DNA of 5,597 bases from Hyphomicrobiaceae bacterium (lineage in GTDB: Bacteria > Pseudomonadota > Alphaproteobacteria > Rhizobiales > Hyphomicrobiaceae), in NCBI GenBank assembly GCA_017353825.1, contig JAFMSC010000299.1:1-5597 (forward strand), in the 5' to 3' direction. The translations under genes and the position numbers were made by a program. Shown here in pieces: positions 1 to 5,597 of the stretch; the stretch's first letter is position 1; each line of letters begins with the position of its first letter. The notes beneath the pieces were generated by a model. It did not search any database and was not told the DNA's origin. It worked only from the letters and a program-made list of their open reading frames with translations.

Positions 1-1
1 C

Positions 2-319
2 TTCGGCCAGCGCGTGACCTCGGTGCGCAGCTACGGCAGCTACGCCTGTCGCAATATTATCGGCGACCCGCTCTGGCGCTATCGGCGCAGCGAGCACGCC
101 ATCGCCAACGCCGCCGACATCGCCGGGTTCACCCTTGCCGATGGCCGCGAGATCAGCATCCGACAGCACTGGAAGAGCGAGGGCGCAGAGGGCCGCTTCT
201 TGCACGAGGCGCACGCCCGCGCCTGCTCTTATTTTCGCGCCGCGCTGGGGCCCGACTTCAACGACGCCCACCACGACCACTTCCACCTCGACCGCGGCCT
301 GTTCTCTCGATGCACGTGA
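2..319 (+). CDS. Extensin-like C-terminal domain protein, 3' end only
   Basis: This is the C-terminal 105 residues of an extensin family protein. The reading frame is open to the left edge and begins inside the gene; the GTG at 14 is internal and not a real start. The visible part shows the hallmarks of the bacterial extensin-like C-terminal domain: a stretch reading HAIANAADIAGFTLADGR, then the closing motif HHDHFHLD near the C-terminus, followed by a terminal Arg-Cys. The HxxxxAxDIxGF and HxDHFHLD histidine and aspartate residues recall metal-binding peptidase-like folds (the D-Ala-D-Ala carboxypeptidase/MepA type), which suggests a periplasmic or cell-wall role. That function is inference; the family is poorly characterised. 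It ends with TGA and converges on the binding-protein gene 114 bp away. The family is common in alphaproteobacteria. The N-terminal part, including any signal peptide, lies outside the window. Confidence 0.85.
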   Translation, partial: FGQRVTSVRSYGSYACRNIIGDPLWRYRRSEHAIANAADIAGFTLADGREISIRQHWKSEGAEGRFLHEAHARACSYFRAALGPDFNDAHHDHFHLDRGLFSRCT

Positions 320-326
320 TACGCCT

Positions 327-342
327 GGGGGGACTGCCCCCC
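327..342 (+). terminator. GC-only hairpin after the extensin-like gene
   Basis: Six G residues (327-332) can pair with six C residues (337-342) around a four-base loop ACTG, starting 7 bases after the TGA stop. The stem is very stable but no T-run follows, so it is not a classic intrinsic terminator. It could act as a transcript 3'-end stabiliser or a pause site for Rho. Confidence 0.35.
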
Positions 343-343
343 C

Positions 344-381
344 GGGACCTCGGGACACTCCCACCCGCTTGGCGAGGTCTC
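344..381. terminator. Long-looped inverted repeat in convergent gap
   Basis: GGGACCTCG (344-352) pairs with CGAGGTCTC (373-381): nine pairs including one G-T wobble, with a 20-base loop. It lies between two convergent genes, 52 bp from the stop codon of the minus-strand gene, so it could serve transcripts from either side. No T-run follows on either strand, so terminator function is tentative. Confidence 0.3.
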
Positions 382-433
382 AGATAGCGTCGCCGGCCAA
401 GGCTCGGGCTCAGCTTATGGGATGACGGGTGCG

Positions 434-1603
434 CTACTTCGCGGCCGTGCGCGGCGGGTCCTTGACGTTCTCCACCTTATCGAACTCGACGTTGAGAGTG
501 CCGGTGCCGCCCTTCTCGACGCGGCGGATGTATACGGTTTGAACGATGTCGCGGGTCTCGGGGTCGATCGAGACAGGCCCGCGCGGGCTTTCCCAGGCCA
601 TGCCCTTGGCGGCGCCGATCAGGCTCTCGCCGTCGGCCTTGCCGGCCGTCTTCTTCAGGGCCTCGTAGATCAGGTGCATGCCGTCCCAGCCGCCGACGGA
701 GTAGACGTTGGGGTTGCGCCCTCCGAACTCGGCGTTGAACGCCTTCACGAACGCCCGGTTCATTGCCGAAGCGTGGTTGTGGTCGTAGTGATAGACGGTG
801 ATGATGCCGAGGCCAGCATCGCCCATGCTGGCGCGTGCCTCGTCTTCGGTCAGCTCGCCCTGGCCCAGCACCTTGGTCTTGCCGGGGTCGATGCCGCGTT
901 CCCTCAGTGCCTTGGCGATCGCGGCCGGCTGCGCGCCGCCCGGCAGCCAGATGAAGATCGACTCCGCGCTGGCGTCCTTGGCCGCCTGCACGAACGCGGA
1001 GAAATCGGGGTTGGCCACGGGGAATCGCACGGCGCCGACAACCTCGCCCCCGGCCGCCTTGAAGGCGCGCTGGAAGGCCGCCTCAGCGTCGTGACCGGGG
1101 CCGTAGTCGGAGACCATGGTGTAGGTCTTACGGATGCCGCTCTTGTACGCCCACGTCCCGAACGCCTCTTGCAGCTGCGGGATGGTGAGCGACGTGCGCG
1201 CCATGTAGGGCGACTTGGTGATGATGATGGATGTGGCCGCGTTCATGACCACCATGAACTTCTTGGCCTCGGCCGAGACGCTGGCCGCGCCAAGCGCTTC
1301 GGGCGTCAGCGTGAAGCCGGCCAAGATGTCGACGCCGTCGCGCACCACCAACTCCTGTGCCAGTCGCTTGGCGACGTCAGGGTTTGGGCCGCCCGAGTCC
1401 TTGCGGATCAGCTCGATCTTCTTGCCGGCGACCGTGTCGCCCTTCTCTTTGATGTAGAGCTTGATAGCGTTGTCCATCTGGGCAGCCGTGTCGGCGAACT
1501 GGCCGGAATAGGCCATGATGAGGCCGATCTTGACGGTGCCCTCGGCCGCCCCCGGAACGGTCGCCAGGGCCGCAGCAGCGAGTACGCTCAGCACTCTGCG
1601 CAT
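434..1603 (-). CDS. ABC transporter substrate-binding protein, branched-chain amino acid/amide type
   Basis: This 389-residue exported protein captures a small molecule in the periplasm and passes it to an inner-membrane ABC permease. The ATG at 1603 is chosen because it follows a strong AAGGGGAGG ribosome site by 5 nt and begins a typical signal peptide: Arg-Arg at 2-3, a hydrophobic core around 4-16, and likely cleavage after GAA (18-20). There is no lipobox cysteine, so it should be soluble. The mature protein opens with TVKIGLIMAYSGQFAD, the first beta strand and ligand loop of type I periplasmic binding proteins (LivK/amide-urea family, Peripla_BP_6-like). Later parts (DILAGFTLTPEALG, VYSVGGWDGMHLIYEAL) and the length fit that family. 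No permease or ATPase gene adjoins it, so it is an orphan here. The ligand cannot be assigned: this family binds amino acids, amides, urea, aromatic acids and others. It is divergent from the dehydrogenase gene. Confidence 0.9.
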   Translation of the reverse strand: MRRVLSVLAAAALATVPGAAEGTVKIGLIMAYSGQFADTAAQMDNAIKLYIKEKGDTVAGKKIELIRKDSGGPNPDVAKRLAQELVVRDGVDILAGFTLTPEALGAASVSAEAKKFMVVMNAATSIIITKSPYMARTSLTIPQLQEAFGTWAYKSGIRKTYTMVSDYGPGHDAEAAFQRAFKAAGGEVVGAVRFPVANPDFSAFVQAAKDASAESIFIWLPGGAQPAAIAKALRERGIDPGKTKVLGQGELTEDEARASMGDAGLGIITVYHYDHNHASAMNRAFVKAFNAEFGGRNPNVYSVGGWDGMHLIYEALKKTAGKADGESLIGAAKGMAWESPRGPVSIDPETRDIVQTVYIRRVEKGGTGTLNVEFDKVENVKDPPRTAAK

Positions 1604-1608
1604 GTTGT

Positions 1609-1617
1609 CCTCCCCTT
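1609..1617 (-). promoter_or_regulatory. Ribosome binding site of the substrate-binding protein
   Basis: On the minus strand this reads AAGGGGAGG, followed by ACAAC and the ATG at 1603. It is a near-ideal Shine-Dalgarno match at 5-nt spacing. It decides the start: an upstream in-frame ATG at 1681 would add 26 residues before the signal peptide and lacks this support. Confidence 0.8.
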
Positions 1618-1652
1618 CTTTCGCGGCCCCTATGGCGGGTGCGTTGTCGTCG

Positions 1653-1681
1653 AAGGTAGTGACGGAAAGGCCACGGGTCAA
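1653..1681 (-). promoter_or_regulatory. Candidate sigma70-type promoter for the binding-protein gene
   Basis: On the minus strand TTGACC (1681-1676) matches the -35 consensus at five of six bases. After a 17-bp spacer comes TACCTT (1658-1653), a weak -10 with three of six matches. Transcription would begin near 1646, giving a leader of about 40 nt before the ATG at 1603. This also argues against the upstream ATG at 1681, which would lie within the -35 box. Confidence 0.4.
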
Positions 1682-1702
1682 ATTTCACGCTGTGCCGGCC
1701 AG

Positions 1703-1717
1703 AGCATTGATTATGCT
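1703..1717. promoter_or_regulatory. Small dyad in the divergent intergenic region
   Basis: AGCAT (1703-1707) and ATGCT (1713-1717) form a perfect inverted repeat around TGATT. It lies about 100 bp from each of the two divergent start codons, just upstream of the minus-strand -35 candidate. Its position suits an operator for a regulator of one or both genes, but no regulator gene is visible and five-base arms are common by chance. Confidence 0.3.
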
Positions 1718-1804
1718 GGGCCCGCCGGCGCACGAGCGCGACGGGAAGATTGGCAACGGCCTCTCCCACCACTCCGAGTGGAAGATCGAGGGAATGATCC
1801 GTCC

Positions 1805-2566
1805 ATGGAAAAGCTCCACGGCAAGACCGCAATCGTCACCGGCGGAGCGCATGGGCTCGGTCGGCAATTCGCTGCCGCCCTCACGGGCGAAGGTGCCACG
1901 GTCGCCATCCTCGACATCGCCGACGCCGAGGCCGTGGCGGCCGACCTCGCTGGCCGGGGCGGCAACAGCTGCTTCGGGCTGACGACCGACGTGAGCAGCG
2001 AGGCCTCGGTGCAGGCGGCGGTCGCAGCGATCCGCGCCAGGACCGAGCGGATCGACATCCTTATCAACAACGCCGCGGTGTTCTCGATGCTCCCGCCGGT
2101 CGGCTTCGCCGATATCGACGTGGCGCTGTGGGACAAGGTCATGGCTGTCAACCTGCGCGGGCCGTTCCTGATGGCCAAGCACATCGCCCCGGTTATGATC
2201 GCGCGCAAGTCGGGCAAGATCGTCAATATCGCCTCCGGTACTGCGTACAAGGGCATGCCCCTTATGCTGCACTACGTGACCTCCAAGGGCGGCGTGGTGG
2301 CCTTCACGCGCGCGCTCTCGCGTGAGCTCGGCGCCCACAACATTTGCGTCAACACGCTGGCGCCAGGGCTCACGCTGAGCGACTCGATCCTCGCCAACAA
2401 GGATCACCTGGGCTTCGCGCGCGACCCGGTTGTGGCAAGCCGCGCCATAAAGCGCGACGGCCATCCTCAGGACCTCGTCGGCGCCCTGATTTTTCTGTGC
2501 TCCCCCGACAGCGACTTCATTACCGGCCAGACCATCGCCGTGGACGGCGGATCGATCAACACCTGA
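1805..2566 (+). CDS. Short-chain dehydrogenase/reductase (classical SDR)
   Basis: A complete 253-residue NAD(P)-dependent oxidoreductase of the classical SDR family, presumably cytoplasmic. All family signatures are visible: the cofactor motif TGGAHGLG (12-19), an Asp at 37 after the second strand that favours NAD(H) over NADP(H), the NNAA motif (88-91), and the catalytic tetrad Asn116, Ser144, Tyr157 and Lys161. PG follows at 187-188, and the C-terminal GQTIAVDGG segment closes the fold. The length is normal for the family. The start is ATG 1805, which gives the standard short N-terminus before the first strand. GAGGGA lies 11 nt upstream, rather far, and an in-frame GTG at 1778 remains possible. 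The frame stays open far upstream, but that part is antisense to the binding-protein gene and is not coding. The substrate is unknown; the divergent binding protein suggests a catabolic role, which is inference. Confidence 0.92.
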   Translation: MEKLHGKTAIVTGGAHGLGRQFAAALTGEGATVAILDIADAEAVAADLAGRGGNSCFGLTTDVSSEASVQAAVAAIRARTERIDILINNAAVFSMLPPVGFADIDVALWDKVMAVNLRGPFLMAKHIAPVMIARKSGKIVNIASGTAYKGMPLMLHYVTSKGGVVAFTRALSRELGAHNICVNTLAPGLTLSDSILANKDHLGFARDPVVASRAIKRDGHPQDLVGALIFLCSPDSDFITGQTIAVDGGSINT

Positions 2567-2598
2567 TGGTGCCATCTCAGACCTTCCGGGTCTCACCA
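2567..2598 (+). terminator. Weak hairpin directly after the dehydrogenase stop
   Basis: TGGTG (2567-2571) can pair with CACCA (2594-2598), and AGACC (2579-2583) with GGTCT (2589-2593) around a TTCCG loop, leaving a seven-base bulge on the left side. It begins at the base after TGA. No T-run follows, so at most it is a 3'-end structure or a weak terminator. Confidence 0.25.
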
Positions 2599-2632
2599 TT
2601 GGCGATGCGTGTCAGCAGCATTTGCGAGATAG

Positions 2633-2662
2633 TTGCAAAAAAAGAGCCGCCGCGCCTTATTT
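2633..2662 (+). promoter_or_regulatory. Weak candidate promoter for egtB-egtD
   Basis: TTGCAA (2633-2638) and TTATTT (2657-2662) are separated by 18 bp and sit in the only A/T-rich patch between the dehydrogenase and egtB. Each box is only a partial consensus match. Transcription would start near 2669 and give a leader of about 110 nt. Read-through from the dehydrogenase gene is the alternative. Confidence 0.3.
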
Positions 2663-2725
2663 GCCGCCCATGGAACCCATAGCAACCTGGATGCATTGGC
2701 ATCAAACGCGACCGGCGCCTGCCTT

Positions 2726-2757
2726 CGACGTGCGTCGCTGATGTCCTGCGACCGTCG
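2726..2757 (+). promoter_or_regulatory. Predicted stem-loop in the egtB leader
   Basis: CGACG (2726-2730) pairs with CGTCG (2753-2757), and GTCGC (2734-2738) with GCGAC (2748-2752). This gives ten Watson-Crick pairs with a three-base bulge (2731-2733) and a nine-base loop. The stem ends 8 nt before the egtB ribosome site. The same bases also form two short DNA palindromes (2726-2737 and 2748-2758). It may be a leader regulatory structure or operator; function is unproven. Confidence 0.35.
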
Positions 2758-2765
2758 CGTGAAAC

Positions 2766-2775
2766 GGAGGAAGGG
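2766..2775 (+). promoter_or_regulatory. Ribosome binding site of egtB
   Basis: GGAGGAAGGG is a purine-rich Shine-Dalgarno stretch ending 6 nt before ATG 2782. It supports that start over the second in-frame ATG at 2794, although both remain possible. Confidence 0.7.
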
Positions 2776-2781
2776 CCGCCC

Positions 2782-4077
2782 ATGACCCGGCACATGACAC
2801 GACAGCGCTCGCTCCAGCGCGCGACCATCGATGGTCAGAGATTCCTGGAGAATCGACTCCTGGACACTCGCCATCTCAGCCACGAGCTAGCGGCCCCCCT
2901 CTCGCCCGAAGACATGACGGTCCAGGCGATGGACGACGCGAGCCCCACCAAATGGCACCTGGCGCATGTCACGTGGTTCTTCGAGACGTTCATCCTCTCC
3001 AAGCATCTGCCCGGGTATCGCTTATTCGATGAGACGTTTAACTATTGCTTCAACTCCTATTATGAGAGCCAGGGCGTGCGGCAGCCGCGCCCGAAGCGCG
3101 GGCTTCTCACGCGTCCGTCCATCGATCGGGTCATGGCCTACCGCGCCCATGTGGATGATGGCTTGCGCACGCTCTTCGCCCGCGGCATCGATACTGAAGT
3201 CGCCCGCCTCATCGAGATCGGCATCAACCACGAGCAGCAGCACCAGGAGCTGCTGCTGACCGACATTCTCGCGCTGCTCGCCGTCAACCCCCTCCGCCCC
3301 GCCTACCGCGCGCCACGGGCGCAACCGGCCGCGGCCGAGTCTCAGCCCGCCCGCTGGGTCGATTTCCCCGGCGGCGTCGCCAAGGTCGGGCACTCCGGCG
3401 AGGGTTTCGCCTGGGACAACGAGGCGCCGCAGCACGAGGCCCTCGTCCACCCGTTCCGGCTAGCCGACCGGCTCGTTACAAACGGCGAGTGGCTCAACTT
3501 CATGGCTGATGGCGGCTACACCGCAGCCGAGCACTGGCTCGCCGACGGCTGGGCCACGGTCAATCGCGAGGGCTGGCAGGCCCCGCTCTACTGGGAGCGA
3601 CGTGACGGGGCATGGCTTGCCATGTCGCTGGAGGGCCTCAACCCCCTCGACCACGCCGCGCCGGTCTGCCACGTCAGCTACTACGAGGCCGACGCCTTCG
3701 CCCGCTGGGCCGGCAAGCGCCTCCCCACCGAATTCGAGTGGGAAGTGGCCGCGCAAAGCGCGGGCCCTGGCAACGATGCGTCCGGCTCCCACTCGCTACG
3801 GCCGCTACCAGCTGGGCCTCCCGCCGAAGGGCTGCGCCAGGTGTACGGCCACGTCTGGCAGTGGACCCAGAGCTCCTATCTGCCCTATCCGGGTTACCGC
3901 CCGCCCGCCGGCGCGCTGGGCGAGTACAACGGCAAGTTCATGGTGAGCCAGCAGGTGCTGCGTGGCAGCTCCTGCGCCACGCCGGGCGGGCACTCGCGTA
4001 CCACCTACCGCAACTTTTTCTATCCCCACCAGCGCTGGCAGTTCGTGGGCCTGCGCCTCGCCGCGGAGATCCAATAA
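2782..4077 (+). CDS. egtB: Ergothioneine biosynthesis protein EgtB, hercynine sulfoxide synthase
   Basis: This is a complete 431-residue non-heme iron enzyme that uses O2 to form the C-S bond between hercynine and a thiol donor (cysteine or gamma-glutamylcysteine). The N-terminal half is a DinB-like four-helix domain; the C-terminal half, from about residue 190, is a formylglycine-generating-enzyme/sulfatase-modifying fold. The iron triad is visible as His62 in WHLAHVTWFFE and His150/His154 in NHEQQHQE. FNSYYES (90-96) carries Tyr93-Tyr94, resembling the cysteine-using type II EgtB class. The C-terminal domain shows LPTEFEWE, YGHVWQWT (355-362), EYNGKFM and YRNFF (409-413), all expected for EgtB. 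GHVWQW has Gln where many FGE-like proteins have Glu. Length is normal and no frameshift is seen. It overlaps egtD by one base, so the two are probably translationally coupled. Confidence 0.95.
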   Translation: MTRHMTRQRSLQRATIDGQRFLENRLLDTRHLSHELAAPLSPEDMTVQAMDDASPTKWHLAHVTWFFETFILSKHLPGYRLFDETFNYCFNSYYESQGVRQPRPKRGLLTRPSIDRVMAYRAHVDDGLRTLFARGIDTEVARLIEIGINHEQQHQELLLTDILALLAVNPLRPAYRAPRAQPAAAESQPARWVDFPGGVAKVGHSGEGFAWDNEAPQHEALVHPFRLADRLVTNGEWLNFMADGGYTAAEHWLADGWATVNREGWQAPLYWERRDGAWLAMSLEGLNPLDHAAPVCHVSYYEADAFARWAGKRLPTEFEWEVAAQSAGPGNDASGSHSLRPLPAGPPAEGLRQVYGHVWQWTQSSYLPYPGYRPPAGALGEYNGKFMVSQQVLRGSSCATPGGHSRTTYRNFFYPHQRWQFVGLRLAAEIQ

Positions 4078-5045
4078 TGCCTACCTCACGCGCTAAGCGA
4101 CCGCCCGGCCTTGCCAGGGCGGAGGGCGACGATTTTGCCGGCGCGGTGCTCGACGGCCTGTCGCGGCACCAGAAGAGCCTCCCGTGCCGCTTCTTTTACG
4201 ATGCTGAGGGCAGCGCCCTGTTCGAGGAGATCACGCGGCTGCCGGAGTATTATCCGACGCGCACCGAGACGGCGATCCTGGAAGCGCATGCGGCGGAGAT
4301 GGCGCAGGCCGTGCCGGCCGGCGGCATCCTCGTCGAGTTCGGCTCGGGATCGAGCACCAAGACCGAGATCCTGCTGCGGCAGCTGCCGCACGTTAAGGCC
4401 TACGTGTGCGTTGATGTGTCGGAGAGCGCGCTTCTTGCGGCGCGCGACCGCCTCGCTGAGCGCTTTCCCGCGCTCGACGTGCGGCCGATCATCGGCGACT
4501 TCTCGCGCCCCGTTTGCTTCCCCGCCGACCTCGCCGATCAGCGCAAGACCGGCTTCTTTCCGGGTTCCACCATCGGCAACCTCGCGCCCACCGAAGCCGT
4601 GCGCCTGCTCGGCACGTTCCGGAGCGGGCTCATGCCGGAAGGGCACCTGATCGTCGGCGTCGACCTCATGAAGAGCGCCCGCAAGCTTGTCCTTGCCTAC
4701 AATGACGCCCAGGGCGTCACCGCGGCCTTCAACCTCAACCTCTTGGCCCGCATCAACCGCGAGCTGGCCGGCACCTTCGACCTCGCCGCCTTCGAACACG
4801 AGGCGGTCTACAACCCGCGCGAGGGCCGCATCGAGATGTACCTTAAAAGCACCTGCCGCCAGGTCGTGACGGTGCACGGCCGCCGCTTTAGCTTCAAGTT
4901 CGGCGAGCGCATCCACACGGAGAACTCCTACAAATACGGCATAGATCAGTTCCACACCCTGGCCCGCTCGGCCGGCTGGCGGCCCGGCCGCGTCTGGACG
5001 GACCGCGGCGGCCTGTTCAGCGTGCACGAATTGGTCGGGCCGTAG
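4077..5045 (+). CDS. egtD: L-histidine N-alpha-methyltransferase EgtD
   Basis: A complete 322-residue SAM-dependent methyltransferase that converts histidine to hercynine by three N-methylations, the first step of ergothioneine synthesis. Family motifs are FYDAEGSALFEEIT (40-53), PEYYPTRTE (56-64), the SAM loop EFGSGSSTKT (87-96), acidic Asp113 at the end of the next strand, FFPGSTIGN (159-167) and FNLNLLARIN (217-226). Residues matching the histidine-binding set known from the Mycobacterium smegmatis enzyme are present: Tyr41, Tyr58, Asn167, Tyr207, Met253, Glu281 and Ser283 (in TENSYKY). That set and the 322-residue length point to true EgtD specificity. The ATG shares its A with the egtB stop (TAATG), and GGAG 8 nt upstream lies inside egtB, so expression is probably coupled. 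The frame is open well upstream of 4077, but that stretch overlaps egtB and is not part of the protein. Confidence 0.95.
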   Translation: MPTSRAKRPPGLARAEGDDFAGAVLDGLSRHQKSLPCRFFYDAEGSALFEEITRLPEYYPTRTETAILEAHAAEMAQAVPAGGILVEFGSGSSTKTEILLRQLPHVKAYVCVDVSESALLAARDRLAERFPALDVRPIIGDFSRPVCFPADLADQRKTGFFPGSTIGNLAPTEAVRLLGTFRSGLMPEGHLIVGVDLMKSARKLVLAYNDAQGVTAAFNLNLLARINRELAGTFDLAAFEHEAVYNPREGRIEMYLKSTCRQVVTVHGRRFSFKFGERIHTENSYKYGIDQFHTLARSAGWRPGRVWTDRGGLFSVHELVGP

Positions 5046-5085
5046 GAGGGATCAAGGGGCAAACTCGCACGAACGGCGCGCGGGC

Positions 5086-5597
5086 CTACCGCCTCGGGGC
5101 CGGAGCCGAATGATCTGCCGCCAATGTCGAGACCTTGGCCCGATACGGACTTGCGGGGTAAGCGCCGAGCACATGCACCTCGGCGGAGAAGAACCCCAGC
5201 TCCTCCAGGGCGCGTGCCAGGGGGGGATCGTCCGGGTGGCCCTCGACGTCGGCGTAGAACATGGTCGCCACGAAGCGGCCGTCGAGCTGATAGCTCTCCA
5301 GCTTGGTCATGTTGACGCTGTTGGTGGCGAAGCCGCCCAGCGCCTTGTAAAGCGCGGCGGGCACGTTGCGCACGCGGAAGATGAAGGTGGTGACGATGGG
5401 CCCGTCGCCGCCCTTGGCGTTGCCGGGCTCCGCGGCCAGCATCACGAAGCGGGTGGTGTTGTGCTGCTCGTCCTCGATATCATGCGCGAGGATCTTGAGC
5501 CCGTAAACCTCGGCCGCAAGCGAGGACGCGATGGCCGCCAGGCTCGGGTCGCGCGCCTCCGCCACCAGCCTCGCCGAGCCCGCCGTGTCGGCCTCCG
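5086..5597 (-). CDS. pheA: Prephenate dehydratase, C-terminal part with ACT domain
   Basis: The C-terminal 169 residues of prephenate dehydratase, which converts prephenate to phenylpyruvate in phenylalanine synthesis. The 5' end lies beyond the right edge; the frame is open to 5597, so the internal GTG at 5565 is not the start. The visible catalytic domain includes DTAGSARLVAE, then AAIASSLAAEVYGL and the NTTRF segment whose Thr-Arg-Phe is the family's catalytic signature. An ACT regulatory domain follows (TTFIFRVRNVPAALYKALGGF, then NMTKLESY and FYADVEGHPDD). By analogy with other PheA proteins it should bind phenylalanine for feedback inhibition. No chorismate mutase part can be judged because the N-terminus is missing; most alphaproteobacterial forms are single-function. 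It is convergent with egtD, with 40 nt between the stops, and shows no sign of functional linkage to it. Confidence 0.93.
   Translation of the reverse strand, partial: EADTAGSARLVAEARDPSLAAIASSLAAEVYGLKILAHDIEDEQHNTTRFVMLAAEPGNAKGGDGPIVTTFIFRVRNVPAALYKALGGFATNSVNMTKLESYQLDGRFVATMFYADVEGHPDDPPLARALEELGFFSAEVHVLGAYPASPYRAKVSTLAADHSAPAPRR

Noticed and set aside
422..1804. Plus-strand frame open for about 460 codons upstream of, and continuous with, the dehydrogenase, as if a large N-terminal fusion
   Set aside because: It is antisense to a well-supported binding-protein gene, has low-complexity composition typical of antisense frames in G+C-rich DNA, and resembles no domain I know. The dehydrogenase has a normal start at 1805.
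1685..2599. Minus-strand frame of 304 codons antisense to the dehydrogenase
   Set aside because: The plus strand encodes a complete SDR with all catalytic motifs. The antisense translation shows no recognisable domain and no supporting ribosome site.
2621..2643. TTTGC/GCAAA pairing beside a run of seven A residues, considered as a terminator
   Set aside because: On the plus strand the run is A rather than T. On the minus strand the T-run precedes the stem instead of following it. Neither orientation fits an intrinsic terminator.
2577..2883. Two overlapping minus-strand small frames (83 and 96 codons) covering the egtB leader
   Set aside because: They run into the egtB coding region, overlap each other in different frames, and show no recognisable motif.
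3612..4076. In-frame upstream extension of egtD within egtB
   Set aside because: The stretch is the +2 shadow frame of egtB, rich in Arg, Pro and Ala. EgtD starts normally at the coupled ATG 4077 and has the standard family length.
4086..5027. Minus-strand frame of 313 codons antisense to egtD
   Set aside because: It mirrors the egtD reading frame; EgtD motifs on the plus strand are unambiguous, and the antisense product looks like a codon-bias artefact.

Overview
The window is G+C-rich, densely coded DNA. The extensin-like protein, the form of prephenate dehydratase and the egtB-egtD pair all suggest an alphaproteobacterium, probably close to Rhizobiales or Rhodospirillales. This placement rests on protein style only; no rRNA or other marker is present. 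I see no mobile element, CRISPR array, tRNA or rRNA.

Layout, left to right: (1) the 3' end of an extensin-like C-terminal domain gene (+, cut by the window start). (2) A 114-bp convergent gap with two GC-rich hairpins. (3) A complete periplasmic substrate-binding protein of the branched-chain amino acid/amide ABC-uptake type (-). (4) A 201-bp divergent intergenic region with a good minus-strand promoter candidate and a small dyad. (5) A complete classical short-chain dehydrogenase/reductase (+). (6) A 215-bp leader region with a weak promoter candidate and two possible stem-loops. (7) egtB and egtD (+), overlapping by one base in TAATG, a compact ergothioneine biosynthesis operon. (8) A 39-nt convergent gap. 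(9) The 3' part of pheA, prephenate dehydratase with its ACT domain (-, cut by the window end).

How the genes work together: EgtD trimethylates histidine to hercynine. EgtB, an iron-dependent sulfoxide synthase, then joins hercynine to a thiol donor. No egtA, egtC or egtE is visible here. EgtB carries a Tyr-Tyr pair that resembles the cysteine-using (type II) EgtB class, so a route that skips gamma-glutamylcysteine is plausible. The binding protein and the divergent dehydrogenase may form a small uptake/catabolism pair, but no permease or ATPase gene is visible and the substrate cannot be read from sequence. The flanking extensin-like and pheA genes look like ordinary chromosomal housekeeping context.

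I did not find a clearly new biological system. The points most worth a second look are the thiol-donor class of EgtB and the structured leader upstream of it.
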